Part shown: piece by piece, positions 15,582 to 23,260 of the stretch
How the letters are laid out: every line of letters starts with the position of its first letter
How positions within the stretch are numbered: the stretch's first letter is position 1
Notes under the pieces: generated by a model
Databases searched by the model: none
Told to the model about the DNA's origin: nothing
What the model saw: only the letters and a program-made list of their open reading frames with translations
Translations under genes and position numbers: made by a program
Assembly: GCA_938036835.1 (NCBI GenBank)
Contig: CALHWB010000058.1
Coordinates: 1 to 23,468 of the forward strand
Reading direction: 5' to 3'
Source: an uncultured Propionibacterium sp.
Lineage (GTDB): Bacteria; Actinomycetota; Actinomycetes; Propionibacteriales; Propionibacteriaceae
Length of the DNA stretch: 23,468 bases

Positions 15582-15615
15582 ATCAGGTGATTTCTTTGCC
15601 GAAGGATATGCCAAG

Positions 15616-15646
15616 GGCTACCGTTTCGGGTAGCCGCTTTGCGTTT
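15616..15646 (+). terminator. Second small hairpin with T-rich tail
   Basis: GGCTACC (15616-15622) pairs with GGTAGCC (15629-15635) around a 6-nt loop, followed by GCTTTGCGTTTT. Its position 35 bp after the first hairpin suggests a back-up terminator for the thioester gene. Confidence 0.5.
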
Positions 15647-15848
15647 TGCGCCGACGACTAACCTGGTTCGTGGGTTGTTTGGGCAGATGCCGGCTGAGGC
15701 GCCCGCAGGTCGTAAGTAAGATCTCTCGGGGAGGCCTTGTCGGGGCGCGGGTTGGCGTTTCGTCCGCCCCGACCCGTTGTCAACGACCAGGCCGGCTGCC
15801 GGGCGCCCCGGGCTTCCACCATCGACAGGGGTAGCCCAAGTTGCCCAT

Positions 15849-15883
15849 CCTAGCCAACCCAAATTGGTTTGGCTAGGGATAAT
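15849..15883 (+). promoter_or_regulatory. Inverted repeat abutting a -10 element (possible operator)
   Basis: CCTAGCCAA (15849-15857) is matched by TTGGCTAGG (15869-15877), and three further inner pairs extend the dyad. It runs directly into GATAAT (15878-15883), a good -10. No convincing -35 is seen. The dyad covers the place a -35 would occupy, so it may be a regulator site, either for the iron operon or for an unseen short transcript starting about 150 bp before its first gene. Confidence 0.4.
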
Positions 15884-15941
15884 GTCGATGTTGCTAGTCG
15901 CTTCGAGTGCCACCGATCAGGCACCTGGCGTGTATCGTGCA

Positions 15942-15960
15942 GCGACTTAGGCTATCCTAA
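15942..15960 (+). promoter_or_regulatory. Iron box (DtxR/IdeR) of the metallophore transport operon
   Basis: The site carries TTAGGCTATCCTAA inside a dyad ACTTAGG...CCTAAGT. Against the 19-bp consensus TTAGGTTAGGCTAACCTAA I count 13 matches. The whole TTAGGCTA core and CCTAA end are kept. It lies 70 bp before the first ABC gene, and TATCCT inside it could be the -10, so bound repressor would block transcription when iron is plentiful. Confidence 0.7.
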
Positions 15961-15989
15961 GTGGCGAGACATTTCCGTGGCACCGCCGC

Positions 15990-16023
15990 CTCGAGTAATG
16001 AGGGAGCTCGAGTAATGAGGGAG
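15990..16023 (+). repeat. Perfect 17-bp tandem duplication carrying the ribosome site
   Basis: CTCGAGTAATGAGGGAG occurs twice head to tail (15990-16006 and 16007-16023). Each copy holds an ATG and a GAGGGAG purine run. The second copy supplies the Shine-Dalgarno 8 bp ahead of the TTG start at 16032. It looks like a recent slippage or duplication event that gave two ribosome sites. Confidence 0.8.
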
Positions 16024-16031
16024 AAAGCCAT

Positions 16032-17771
16032 TTGATCGCTCCACGACTACTCAGTTTGGTTTCTTTGGGATGGCTCCGTTTGCTCGCCCTGACCGTTGGT
16101 CAGCTGCTCGTGACCGCCAGCTACGTGGCTCAGGGCGTACTCATCGCACAATTCTTGGCGATGATCTTCACCCGGGGCCCGCACTCAACGGGTTTATGGT
16201 TTCTATCGGCCATCGTGATTGCGGTGGCTTTGCGTTCGCTCGTATTTCGATACATCGGTACGAGCGGGGTTGAACTGGCTGCCGATATTAAGGCCGCTGC
16301 CCGCCAGCGGCTTCTGGATACTATTCTTTATGCCAGTCCAGGACGCCTGCTCATCCAGGATACCGGGAAGGTCCAGACCACGCTGGTGGACGCGATCGAG
16401 AAACTCGATCCCTATATCTCTCGCTTCCTGCCTCAGGTATGGGCGTCGGCGATCGGTTTCCTCCTGATCTGTGGCTATCTGATCTGGCTGGATCCGTTCG
16501 TGGGTGGAATTGTCTTGAGTTGTGGAGTGCTTGGCCCACTGGTGCTGTGGCGGGCCCGCAGCTATTGGAGCATCTATGGCAGAGCGTGGTGGGCGCGCTA
16601 TCACAAGATGTATTCCGAAATCCTGGATGTGATCCGTGGGATGGCCACGCTGAAGGCATTCAATGCCACCAGGCGGCAGGGCGAGAAACTCTATGAAGGC
16701 GCTCAAGCGTTCTGTCGCGAATCCATCCGGGTCAACACCGCCGAGGGAGTGTTCATCGGCGCGTTATCCCTACTGTCCGGGGTGGGCACCGCGGTCGCGG
16801 TCGGGGTCGGTTCGCTGCGGCTGGTCGGCGGCCATGTGAGCGGCACGGAACTCCTGATCATTCTGATCCTCACCGGGGAGGCGTTCCGCCCGTTGCAGGA
16901 ACTCAACAAGGCCTATCATGCCAGCTACGCGGCATGGCAGGCGACCAGGGTGCTTTTCGAATCATTGGATACCGAGGGGCCTGTGGTTCTTCGGCCCGCG
17001 CCTCCGGTAAATCGCCCCGATGCTTTAAGCGAATCGTCTGCGGTGAACTTCGAGGGAATTCATTTTTGCTATCCCGATTCCGATCCGCGGCCGGCGCTGG
17101 ATGATTTCTCGCTGGAGTTGGCTCCCGGTGAGCGGGTCGCGGTCGTTGGCCGCTCGGGTTCCGGGAAGTCCACCCTGGTCTCATTGCTGTTGAGATTCTT
17201 TGACCCGGGCAGTGGGCGGATCCTCATCGATGGCCACGATATCCGGAATATGCCGTTGACCGAACTCCGCGCCCGCATCGCGGTGGTGACCCAGGACACC
17301 TTCCTTTTCCATGACACGATCCGCAACAATCTGTTGATGGCCAGGCCGTCGGCCAGCGAAGAAGACATCGGCCATGCATTGCAGGTGGCCCGGGCCGCCG
17401 ATTTCGTGGCGCAATGTTCCCTCGGGTTGGATACCGTGGTCGGTGAGCGTGGCATGAGACTTTCGGGGGGGCAGCGGCAGCGGCTGTCTATCGCCCGGGC
17501 GGTGCTCAAGAATGCCCCCATCCTGGTTTTGGACGAGGCCACAAGCAGTATCGATACCGTCAATGAGGCCGAGATCCAGCATGCGCTAGCCGCTTTGTCT
17601 GCCGGGCGCACCACCTTGGTCATCGCGCATCGCATGTCCACCGTCCACGATGCCGATCACATCGCCGTTGTGGATTCGGGCCGGCTGCTGGAGGCCGGCA
17701 CCCCACACGATCTATTGGCTGGGCGAGGCATCTACCATCAGCTGATCGATGCGGAGGAGGCGGTTCGATGA
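16032..17771 (+). CDS. ABC transporter, fused permease/ATPase (first subunit of iron-operon pair)
   Basis: 579 residues. The membrane domain (about 1-310) includes LLALTVGQLLVTASYVAQGV and later LSLLSGVGTAVAVGVGSLRL. The ATPase domain has Walker A GRSGSGKST (373-381), signature LSGGQ (477-481), Walker B ILVLDE (to E502) and the switch His at 533. All look active. It belongs to the exporter-fold half-transporters near CydD, YbtP/Q and IrtA/B. It lacks the reductase domain of IrtA. TTG at 16032 is a rare start, chosen because GAGGGAG lies 8 bp upstream and no ATG or GTG follows near the first membrane segment. ATGA overlap joins it to the second subunit. First gene after the iron box. Either metallophore uptake across the membrane or export of a metallophore is possible. 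Confidence 0.88.
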   Translation: MIAPRLLSLVSLGWLRLLALTVGQLLVTASYVAQGVLIAQFLAMIFTRGPHSTGLWFLSAIVIAVALRSLVFRYIGTSGVELAADIKAAARQRLLDTILYASPGRLLIQDTGKVQTTLVDAIEKLDPYISRFLPQVWASAIGFLLICGYLIWLDPFVGGIVLSCGVLGPLVLWRARSYWSIYGRAWWARYHKMYSEILDVIRGMATLKAFNATRRQGEKLYEGAQAFCRESIRVNTAEGVFIGALSLLSGVGTAVAVGVGSLRLVGGHVSGTELLIILILTGEAFRPLQELNKAYHASYAAWQATRVLFESLDTEGPVVLRPAPPVNRPDALSESSAVNFEGIHFCYPDSDPRPALDDFSLELAPGERVAVVGRSGSGKSTLVSLLLRFFDPGSGRILIDGHDIRNMPLTELRARIAVVTQDTFLFHDTIRNNLLMARPSASEEDIGHALQVARAADFVAQCSLGLDTVVGERGMRLSGGQRQRLSIARAVLKNAPILVLDEATSSIDTVNEAEIQHALAALSAGRTTLVIAHRMSTVHDADHIAVVDSGRLLEAGTPHDLLAGRGIYHQLIDAEEAVR

Positions 17772-19570
17772 GCGAGGAACCCCGGCCGACGCCCGCTGGC
17801 GATATCGCCACCATCCGGCGCTTGCGGCCGCTGTTCGCGCTGCTCACCGCCAGGCATCGGATTCTTCTGGCGGCCGCGGTCACGGCGGCGGCCTGCCACC
17901 AGATCCTGGTGCTCGCCTCGGGTGCAGTGAGCGCGTGGTTGGTCGGGCAGGCACTCGGCCAAGCCGATGCGGAAACACTCCGCAGAGGTCTGCTCGTATT
18001 GGCTGTGCTCGTGCCCTTCGCCGCTCTGACCCCTTTGGCCGAAAGCTATCTCGCCCATGTGGCGGCCTTCGAGGTCCTGGCCATCATGCGTTCCCGGGTA
18101 TTCGAGGCATTCGAACGCTTAGCACCGGCCTATCTGCTGACCAGGCGGTCGGGAGATTTGGGCGCAACCATCAGCGACGATGTCGAACAGCTGGAGTTGT
18201 TCTACGCTCACACCCTGGCCCCCCTGGCGGTGGCTTGTATCACGCCGCTGACCGCGATCGTCGTGCTGGGTTTCTTCCATTGGCTGCTGTCGGTGGTGCT
18301 GCTGGTTACCGTGGTCTTGCTCGTGGTTCTTTCCTCCTGGTCGCGCCGGGGAGCTCTCGGGCAAGGCGACGAGTTGCGCTCCGCGACGGCTGAATTGAGC
18401 GCGCAGGCCTCGGGGGCCATCCACGGGCTACGCGAATTGGTCATCTTCGGGGCGGGTGAGATCCAGAAAGAACGGATCGCTGAGGCGGGTCTACGGCTCC
18501 GCCGGGCAAAGACAGCCCACGCCCGGCGATCCAGCAACGAACGATCGGTCGCCGATGCCTTGACCGTCGCTGGACTTCTGGGCGTCTTGGCAGCCTCGGC
18601 CTGGCTGGTAGCCAGCGGGCGACTGGACGTTGGCTGGTCTCCGGTGGCGGTGGTTATCGCTTTGACCTCATTGACTCCGGTGCTAGCGGTGGCCGACGTC
18701 GCCCGCGATCTCAATGTCGTCGCTGCCTCGGCTGCGCGTATCGACGAGGTGCTGCGCGCCGAACCTGCGGTGAGCGACCTGGTGGCTACGCCACCGGCTG
18801 GGCCCATAGTCCCAGAGGTGGAATTCGAACGAGTCGATTTCCGCTACGAGGCAGGCGAGGGCGCTACCGTCCACGACTTGACCTTCACCGTCCACGCGGG
18901 GCAGACCGTCGCCATCGTGGGGCATTCGGGTGCGGGGAAATCGACCTGCGCACATCTGCTCATGCGGCTGTGGGATGCGGACCGTGGCATCATCCGCATC
19001 GGCGGCCATGACATCCGCGATTTCCCGCAGGAAAACCTGCGCGACCTAGTGACGGTGGTACCCCAGGACGCCTATCTGTTCGCGATCCCGGTCGCGGACA
19101 ATATCCGCCTATCGCGCCCCGGGGCCAGCGACGAAGAAATCCGGGTGGCCGCCCGGGCGGCGCTCGCCGATGATTTCATCGCCGCATTGCCTAATGGCTA
19201 CGCCACCACTCCGGGCGAGATGGGGACGAAATTATCCGGTGGCCAGCGCCAGCGAATCGCCTTGGCCCGGGCCATGTTGAAGGATTCGCCAATCCTGGTT
19301 CTCGACGAATCGGTATCCAATCTGGATACCATCAGCGAAGAAGAGGTCAATACCGCCCTGATGGCCGCACGGCGAGGACGCACCACGATCATCATCGCTC
19401 ATCGGCTGTCTACCATCAGGCGTGCCGACCGGATCATCGTCCTGGCCGGTGGAACGGTCGCTCAGATCGGAACCCATGACGAATTGATCGCCCGTCCCGG
19501 TGTCTATCGCGATCTCGTCGGCGCCCAGTTGATCGGCGGTGCTCGAAAAGGCAACGATTCGCCCCTCTGA
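17768..19570 (+). CDS. ABC transporter, fused permease/ATPase (second subunit of iron-operon pair)
   Basis: 600 residues. Six membrane segments lie in the first 330, and the ATPase domain has Walker A GHSGAGKST (385-393), signature LSGGQ (489-493), Walker B ILVLDE (to E514) and the switch His at 545. The transmembrane domain contains TRRSGDLGATISDDVEQLEL and AHTLAP, clearly the same block as in the gene at 3570-5336, so the two pairs are paralogous with the same subunit order. The start ATG at 17768 overlaps the previous stop as ATGA. It should form a heterodimer with the preceding product. The following gene, 41 bp away, is a metallophore-binding lipoprotein, which argues for substrate coupling to iron uptake. 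Confidence 0.88.
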   Translation: MSEEPRPTPAGDIATIRRLRPLFALLTARHRILLAAAVTAAACHQILVLASGAVSAWLVGQALGQADAETLRRGLLVLAVLVPFAALTPLAESYLAHVAAFEVLAIMRSRVFEAFERLAPAYLLTRRSGDLGATISDDVEQLELFYAHTLAPLAVACITPLTAIVVLGFFHWLLSVVLLVTVVLLVVLSSWSRRGALGQGDELRSATAELSAQASGAIHGLRELVIFGAGEIQKERIAEAGLRLRRAKTAHARRSSNERSVADALTVAGLLGVLAASAWLVASGRLDVGWSPVAVVIALTSLTPVLAVADVARDLNVVAASAARIDEVLRAEPAVSDLVATPPAGPIVPEVEFERVDFRYEAGEGATVHDLTFTVHAGQTVAIVGHSGAGKSTCAHLLMRLWDADRGIIRIGGHDIRDFPQENLRDLVTVVPQDAYLFAIPVADNIRLSRPGASDEEIRVAARAALADDFIAALPNGYATTPGEMGTKLSGGQRQRIALARAMLKDSPILVLDESVSNLDTISEEEVNTALMAARRGRTTIIIAHRLSTIRRADRIIVLAGGTVAQIGTHDELIARPGVYRDLVGAQLIGGARKGNDSPL

Positions 19571-19611
19571 TCGCCAGTTTTATCCACCTGACACCCAGTG
19601 AAAGGAACCAT

Positions 19612-20652
19612 ATGAAACCACGATGGACATCCAAGGTCGCCGTAGGGATGATCGCAATGCTTGCCCTCAGCGGCTGCGCATCAGGCGGTGGTGCCGGCAA
19701 TGGGGGGGCCGGTGCGAGCGCCAATTCCACCGGTTACCCGCTGACCATTGACAACTGCGGGCGTCAGATCACCATCGAGAAGGCACCCGAACGGGTGATC
19801 ACCGGCTATCAGAACACCGTGGAACTCATGATCGCCCTCGGCCTGGAAGACAAGGTGGTGGGACGTCAGCCGTTCAAGCAGTCGCCGCTGTTGCCCGAGC
19901 AGGAGGCTGCATTCAACGCGATTCCAGAACTCACTCCGGGCCTACCGGACAATCAGCAATCCATGGCCGCCTCGCGCGAGGTGCAGTTGGCCGCCAGACC
20001 CGATTTTGTGCTGGCCAGCGGAAGCTTCGAAGTGAACGCCTCGCGAGGAGTCGCCTCCATCGAGGACTTCAAGGCTGCCGGTGCCGAAGTCTATATCCTC
20101 TCGGCGGGCGATGGGATCAGCGAATGCGGCGGGCAGAGCACCGAAGAATTGGTCTACCAGGATATCAGGAATCTCGGTTCGATCTTCTCCGTTTCCGATC
20201 GCGCCGAGGCATTGATCGACGATCTCAAAGCCGAGGTAGCCGATGTGCGGAGCAGGATCAAGGACAAGCAGCCGGTCCGGCTTTTCGCCTATGACTCCGG
20301 AGAAGGCCCGTTCACCAGCATCAGCAACGCCTATTTCGATTTCTCCCTGGCCGGAGCCGAGAACGTGGTCACCCCCACAGGGTCCTCCTTGGAGACCTAT
20401 CCGGAGGTGAGTAAAGAGGCGGTGGCCGGAGCGAACCCACAGGCGATTCTAACGGCAAACTATGAATCCGGCCCGCTGGAAGACGAGGCCCGGGCCAAGG
20501 AAGACTATTTGCGTACCGCCCTGCCCAATAGCGATGCCGTGATCGAGAACCGCTTCATCCATATCGAGAGCATCGAACTATCGCCAGGCATTCGGAATGC
20601 GCGGGCCGTTCGCCAGATCGCGACCGCATTGCATCCGGACGCCTTCAAGTAG
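19612..20652 (+). CDS. Iron-siderophore/metallophore-binding lipoprotein (FecB/periplasmic-binding type)
   Basis: 346 residues. The lipoprotein signal has a basic start, the hydrophobic core VAVGMIAMLALS and lipobox LSGC with Cys22, which would be lipidated and anchor the protein outside the membrane. A Gly/Ala/Ser/Asn linker follows. The body starts with YPLTIDNCGRQITIEKAPER, the classic opening of class III binding proteins, and later PDFVLASGSFEV and FKAAGAEVYILS. Class III proteins bind ferric siderophores, haem or cobalamin and deliver them to FecCD/FecE importers. ATG at 19612 has AAAGGA about 7 bp before it. The ligand cannot be told from sequence. Context (iron box, adjacent permease) favours a ferric metallophore. 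Confidence 0.9.
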   Translation: MKPRWTSKVAVGMIAMLALSGCASGGGAGNGGAGASANSTGYPLTIDNCGRQITIEKAPERVITGYQNTVELMIALGLEDKVVGRQPFKQSPLLPEQEAAFNAIPELTPGLPDNQQSMAASREVQLAARPDFVLASGSFEVNASRGVASIEDFKAAGAEVYILSAGDGISECGGQSTEELVYQDIRNLGSIFSVSDRAEALIDDLKAEVADVRSRIKDKQPVRLFAYDSGEGPFTSISNAYFDFSLAGAENVVTPTGSSLETYPEVSKEAVAGANPQAILTANYESGPLEDEARAKEDYLRTALPNSDAVIENRFIHIESIELSPGIRNARAVRQIATALHPDAFK

Positions 20653-20665
20653 GAACCGATACGAT

Positions 20666-21781
20666 ATGAGCGAACGACAGCCTAAAGGTGGCTCCAGAGC
20701 GCCGTTTTCCTTCTCGAGGGCACGAACGTCCGGGCGGTCGATGTCTGTCGCCCGAGGCCTGGTCCCGCTTTGCTTCGCCGCATTGGTGGTGGCGATCGTC
20801 TTAGCCACCGTGGTGGCGGTGAGCCTGGGACCTGTTCGAGTCCCGCTGGACGTGACCGGCGGAATCATCGCAAACCACATCGCGCCGGGTTTCTTCGGCC
20901 CGGCAGGCACACCCACCGAGAACCAGATCATCTGGGAACTCCGGTTGCCTCGGGCGATCCTGGCCCTAGTGGTGGGAGCGGGCCTATCGCTGGTCGGGGC
21001 TGCCTTGCAGGCTGTCGTTCGCAATCCGCTGGCTGACCCCTATCTGCTCGGGGTGTCCGGCGGGGCCGCATTCGGTGCCGTGGCGGTGCTGGTGCTGGGC
21101 TCGTCGGCGATCGGCGCCGCGCCGCTGTCGGTAGCGGCTTTCATCGGCAGCATGGTGGCAACCTTTGCCGTCTATGCGATTGCTCAGCGCCACGGGCGGG
21201 TGACTCCCACTCGGCTGATCCTCGCCGGAGTGGCCATCGCCTATCTTTTCCAAGCGGGCTATTCCTACTTGTTGATCAGCGCTCCCAGCCCGCAGGGACT
21301 CCAAGGGGTGTTGTTCTGGCTACTCGGCAGTCTGGCGATGATCCGCTGGGACGGCCTGTTCATCCCGGTGGTGGTCCTATTGGCGGGCTGCCTGATACTT
21401 TTCGTCTACGCTCGCCCCCTGGATGCGCTGTTGACCGGCGACGACACCGCGGTCGCGCTAGGCATCGATGTGCAGCGACTGCGGATAACGCTGGTCCTGG
21501 TCACCTCCCTATTGACCGGCGTCATGGTGGCAGTCAGCGGAGCGATAGCCTTCGTGGGTCTGATCGTGCCGCATTTCGTCCGGCTGATCGTCGGCTCGGC
21601 GCATCGCAGAGTGTTACCCCTCGCCTTCCTGGTGGGCGCGTTATTGATGCAGGTGGTCGACACGGTGTCGCGTACGGTAAAGGCACCCCTGGAATTGCCG
21701 CTTAGCGTCGTCACCGCCGCCATCGGAGTACCGTTCTTCCTCTGGCTGCTACGCAACCGGTCCAACACGGAAGCAGACTGA
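20666..21781 (+). CDS. Iron-metallophore ABC importer permease (FecCD family)
   Basis: 371 residues with about nine to ten membrane segments. FecCD hallmarks are RLPRAILALVVGAGLSLVGA, ALQAVVRNPLADPYLLGVSG, and FVGLIVPHFVRLIVG followed by HRRVLPLAFLVGALLM. It forms a homodimeric channel that accepts ligand from the binding lipoprotein and is driven by the ATPase encoded next. A basic 25-residue N-terminal extension precedes the first membrane segment. ATG at 20666 has AGGA at 20651-20654, a slightly long 11-bp spacing. The last codon overlaps the next start (TGATG). A single permease gene means both halves of the channel are identical. Confidence 0.92.
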   Translation: MSERQPKGGSRAPFSFSRARTSGRSMSVARGLVPLCFAALVVAIVLATVVAVSLGPVRVPLDVTGGIIANHIAPGFFGPAGTPTENQIIWELRLPRAILALVVGAGLSLVGAALQAVVRNPLADPYLLGVSGGAAFGAVAVLVLGSSAIGAAPLSVAAFIGSMVATFAVYAIAQRHGRVTPTRLILAGVAIAYLFQAGYSYLLISAPSPQGLQGVLFWLLGSLAMIRWDGLFIPVVVLLAGCLILFVYARPLDALLTGDDTAVALGIDVQRLRITLVLVTSLLTGVMVAVSGAIAFVGLIVPHFVRLIVGSAHRRVLPLAFLVGALLMQVVDTVSRTVKAPLELPLSVVTAAIGVPFFLWLLRNRSNTEAD

Positions 21782-22542
21782 TGAGTGACATTCAAGTAGA
21801 GGGAATAAAGGTGGCGATCGACGACCATTCGATCCTCGATCGCGCATCCCTGGGGGTCAGCAAAGGGGAATTCGCCGCGCTGGTCGGCCCCAACGGTTCA
21901 GGGAAATCGACCTTGCTACGCACCGTGTACCGAGCGTTGCGCCCCGATGCGGGTCATGTCCAGGTCACCGGCCGGGACGTCTGGTTGATATCGGCCCGGG
22001 AATCTGCTCGGCAGACGGCGGTGGTGACCCAGGAACGCCATGCGGACTTCGAATTCTCCGTCCTACAAGTCGTGCTGATGGGCCGTATACCGCATAAGCG
22101 GCCTCTGCAGAATACCACCGATCACGATCTCGCGCTGGCTCACGAAGCGCTGCGTGAGGTGAGCATGGACGGTCTGGAACACCGGGTGTTCTCCACGCTG
22201 TCCGGTGGCGAGAAACAGCGCGTCCTGGTGGCCCGGGCATTGACCCAGCAGAGTTCGGTAATCCTGCTCGACGAGCCGACCAATCACCTGGATATCCGGG
22301 CCCAATTGGAATTGGTGCATCTCATCCGCAGCCTGGGAATCACCACTTTGGCGGCCTTGCACGACCTGAACCTGGCCGCAGCCCATTGCAGCATGATCCA
22401 TGTGATGCGTGACGGCCAGATCATCGCTTCAGGCGCGCCGGAGGAGGTGCTGACCACTGAATTGATCGAAAGAGTTTTCGAGGTTCACGTCGAAAGATTG
22501 GTCAGCCCCGAGACCGGACGGTTGCATCTGGCCTTCTCGTGA
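21781..22542 (+). CDS. Iron-metallophore ABC importer ATPase (FecE/FhuC family)
   Basis: 253 residues. Walker A GPNGSGKST is at 36-44, a Q-loop in AVVTQERHADFEF, signature LSGGEKQR from 140, Walker B VILLDE (to E165) then PTNHLD, and the switch His in ALHDLNLAA (H194). The LSGGE form and the NHLDI D-loop are typical of the siderophore/cobalamin/haem importer ATPases. It powers the FecCD-type permease. The start ATG at 21781 overlaps the permease stop by one base. It is the last gene of the iron-box operon. A weak 6-bp hairpin (AAGCCC/GGGCTT, 22581-22604) follows without a clear T-run. Confidence 0.93.
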   Translation: MSDIQVEGIKVAIDDHSILDRASLGVSKGEFAALVGPNGSGKSTLLRTVYRALRPDAGHVQVTGRDVWLISARESARQTAVVTQERHADFEFSVLQVVLMGRIPHKRPLQNTTDHDLALAHEALREVSMDGLEHRVFSTLSGGEKQRVLVARALTQQSSVILLDEPTNHLDIRAQLELVHLIRSLGITTLAALHDLNLAAAHCSMIHVMRDGQIIASGAPEEVLTTELIERVFEVHVERLVSPETGRLHLAFS

Positions 22543-22873
22543 TGGGCTGGGGTCGTTTGCCAGGCACGGCCCTCCACCTAAAGCCCTTTTCGTCCCGTGG
22601 GCTTACTTGTAGGTCATTGAGACGCCGGGATCGTTTCGACCAGGTACCTGGCCTGCCTGGGGCCAGGGCCGCCCGGATTCTGGTCACCGGTCACTGTCTT
22701 CCGGTCCCGGCCGCCCACGAACCGGCCGGTTCCTGACCGGGGACCCCAACTTCCAGTGCGTCATGAGTCGATGTGTGCCGGGGACGGCGTGTCGTCCCGA
22801 TGATGCCGGGTCGGCTGAATCGTCTCCCGGCCGAGCTCCTACCCGGGCCATGGCCGATGCCGGATCGGCTTGG

Positions 22874-22910
22874 TTGACCTGTGCCTCGACTAGGCAGCAT
22901 AATCCCTAGT
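22874..22910 (+). promoter_or_regulatory. Sigma-70-type promoter with a dyad around its -10
   Basis: TTGACC (22874-22879) and CATAAT (22898-22903) are 18 bp apart, close to consensus. ACTAGG (22889-22894) and CCTAGT (22905-22910) form an inverted repeat that straddles the -10, a typical repressor position. It faces the peptide gene about 230 bp downstream. A leader or a small RNA from this promoter would pass through the iron box. Confidence 0.45.
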
Positions 22911-23072
22911 AAACCCGGTTTCAATCCGAGAAATGCCGCTACTCCAGCAACGCCGAATCGGGTCGGGCGAGTTGGCTGGCTGGCGCCCCGGCGAGACCTG
23001 CCCGGTGGGTCCGCCCCAGCGGATAAAGGGGCGCAGATGTGCATGTTTCGTGAAAAAACTTCCAGCGAATGC

Positions 23073-23078
23073 TATACA
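23073..23078 (+). promoter_or_regulatory. Candidate -10 of the peptide gene
   Basis: TATACA ends 6 bp before the iron box, so a repressor bound at 23085-23103 would cover the start of transcription. The -35 is unclear (TGAAAA at 23051-23056 is the best option at 16 bp). Confidence 0.35.
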
Positions 23079-23084
23079 CCCATG

Positions 23085-23103
23085 TCAGGTTAGGTTAACC
23101 TAA
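23085..23103 (+). promoter_or_regulatory. Near-perfect iron box (DtxR/IdeR) before the peptide gene
   Basis: TCAGGTTAGGTTAACCTAA matches the 19-bp consensus TTAGGTTAGGCTAACCTAA at 17 positions, differing only at positions 2 and 11. It contains a perfect 16-bp palindrome (23089-23104). It is the best iron box in the window and lies 37 bp before the start codon of the 37-residue peptide, which should be repressed when iron is available and induced in iron limitation. Confidence 0.85.
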
Positions 23104-23122
23104 CGTCTCATGGACCGGAGAC

Positions 23123-23134
23123 GGAAGGAGGTGA
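23123..23134 (+). promoter_or_regulatory. Consensus Shine-Dalgarno of the peptide gene
   Basis: GGAAGGAGGTGA is essentially a full complement of the 16S rRNA tail, ending 6 bp before ATG 23141. It is the strongest ribosome site in the window and predicts high peptide output, supporting this short ORF as real. Confidence 0.8.
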
Positions 23135-23140
23135 AGCCAG

Positions 23141-23254
23141 ATGAAGAGGATGCAGGTCGTTAAGGTCACGCCGAAGCGCACCGAGAAGGCTACGGCACCG
23201 CACAACAACAACTGTGCGTCGGTGCTCTCCGCATTCAAGTGGAAGACCGAGTGA
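23141..23254 (+). CDS. Iron-regulated 37-residue peptide, RiPP-precursor-like
   Basis: ATG 23141 to TGA 23252-23254. The first half is basic and leader-like (MKRMQVVKVTPKRTEKATAP). The second half is NNNCASVLSAFKWKTE, with one Cys, two Ser, one Thr and one Trp that could be modified. A leader/core split around the A-P-H-N region is an inference. There is no signal peptide or membrane segment. An iron box and a full-consensus Shine-Dalgarno precede it, a 17-bp RNA hairpin follows, and a larger gene starts 136 bp after it. This is the usual layout of a precursor gene followed by maturation genes. I do not recognise the family: it does not fit mycofactocin, lasso or classical lanthipeptide precursors at sight. 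With the iron boxes and metallophore transporters nearby, a peptide-derived metallophore or an iron-starvation bacteriocin is possible. A regulatory leader peptide is the alternative. Confidence 0.7.
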   Translation: MKRMQVVKVTPKRTEKATAPHNNNCASVLSAFKWKTE

Positions 23255-23260
23255 AAAAAT

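Larger units (their letters stand above)
15647..16031. other. Intergenic control region of the metallophore transport operon
   Basis: No supported gene. The first 200 bp are GC-rich without clear structure, apart from a GGGGCG-rich stem near 15735-15772. The rest holds the inverted repeat plus -10 at 15849-15883, the iron box at 15942-15960 and the duplicated ribosome-site repeat at 15990-16023, each listed separately. Confidence 0.4.
22543..23084. other. 540-bp gap before the peptide gene, with a promoter-operator candidate
   Basis: No gene is supported on either strand. The frames present are Arg/Pro/Gly-rich with no initiation signal. Notable items are a perfect 12-bp palindrome CCAGGTACCTGG (22640-22651), many CCGGCC-type dyads near 22690-22745, a well-formed promoter at 22874-22903 (listed separately) and a TATACA -10 candidate at 23073-23078. 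A gap of this size between two iron-linked units could hold a degraded gene or a small RNA. Confidence 0.4.

Noticed and set aside
22581..22604. 6-bp AAGCCC/GGGCTT hairpin as terminator of the importer operon
   Set aside because: Short stem, 12-nt loop and no T-run. Noted in the intergenic entry but not called.
22691..23044. 117-codon minus-strand frame and a 70-codon plus-strand frame in the gap before the peptide
   Set aside because: Arg/Pro/Gly-rich, no recognisable domain, no Shine-Dalgarno.
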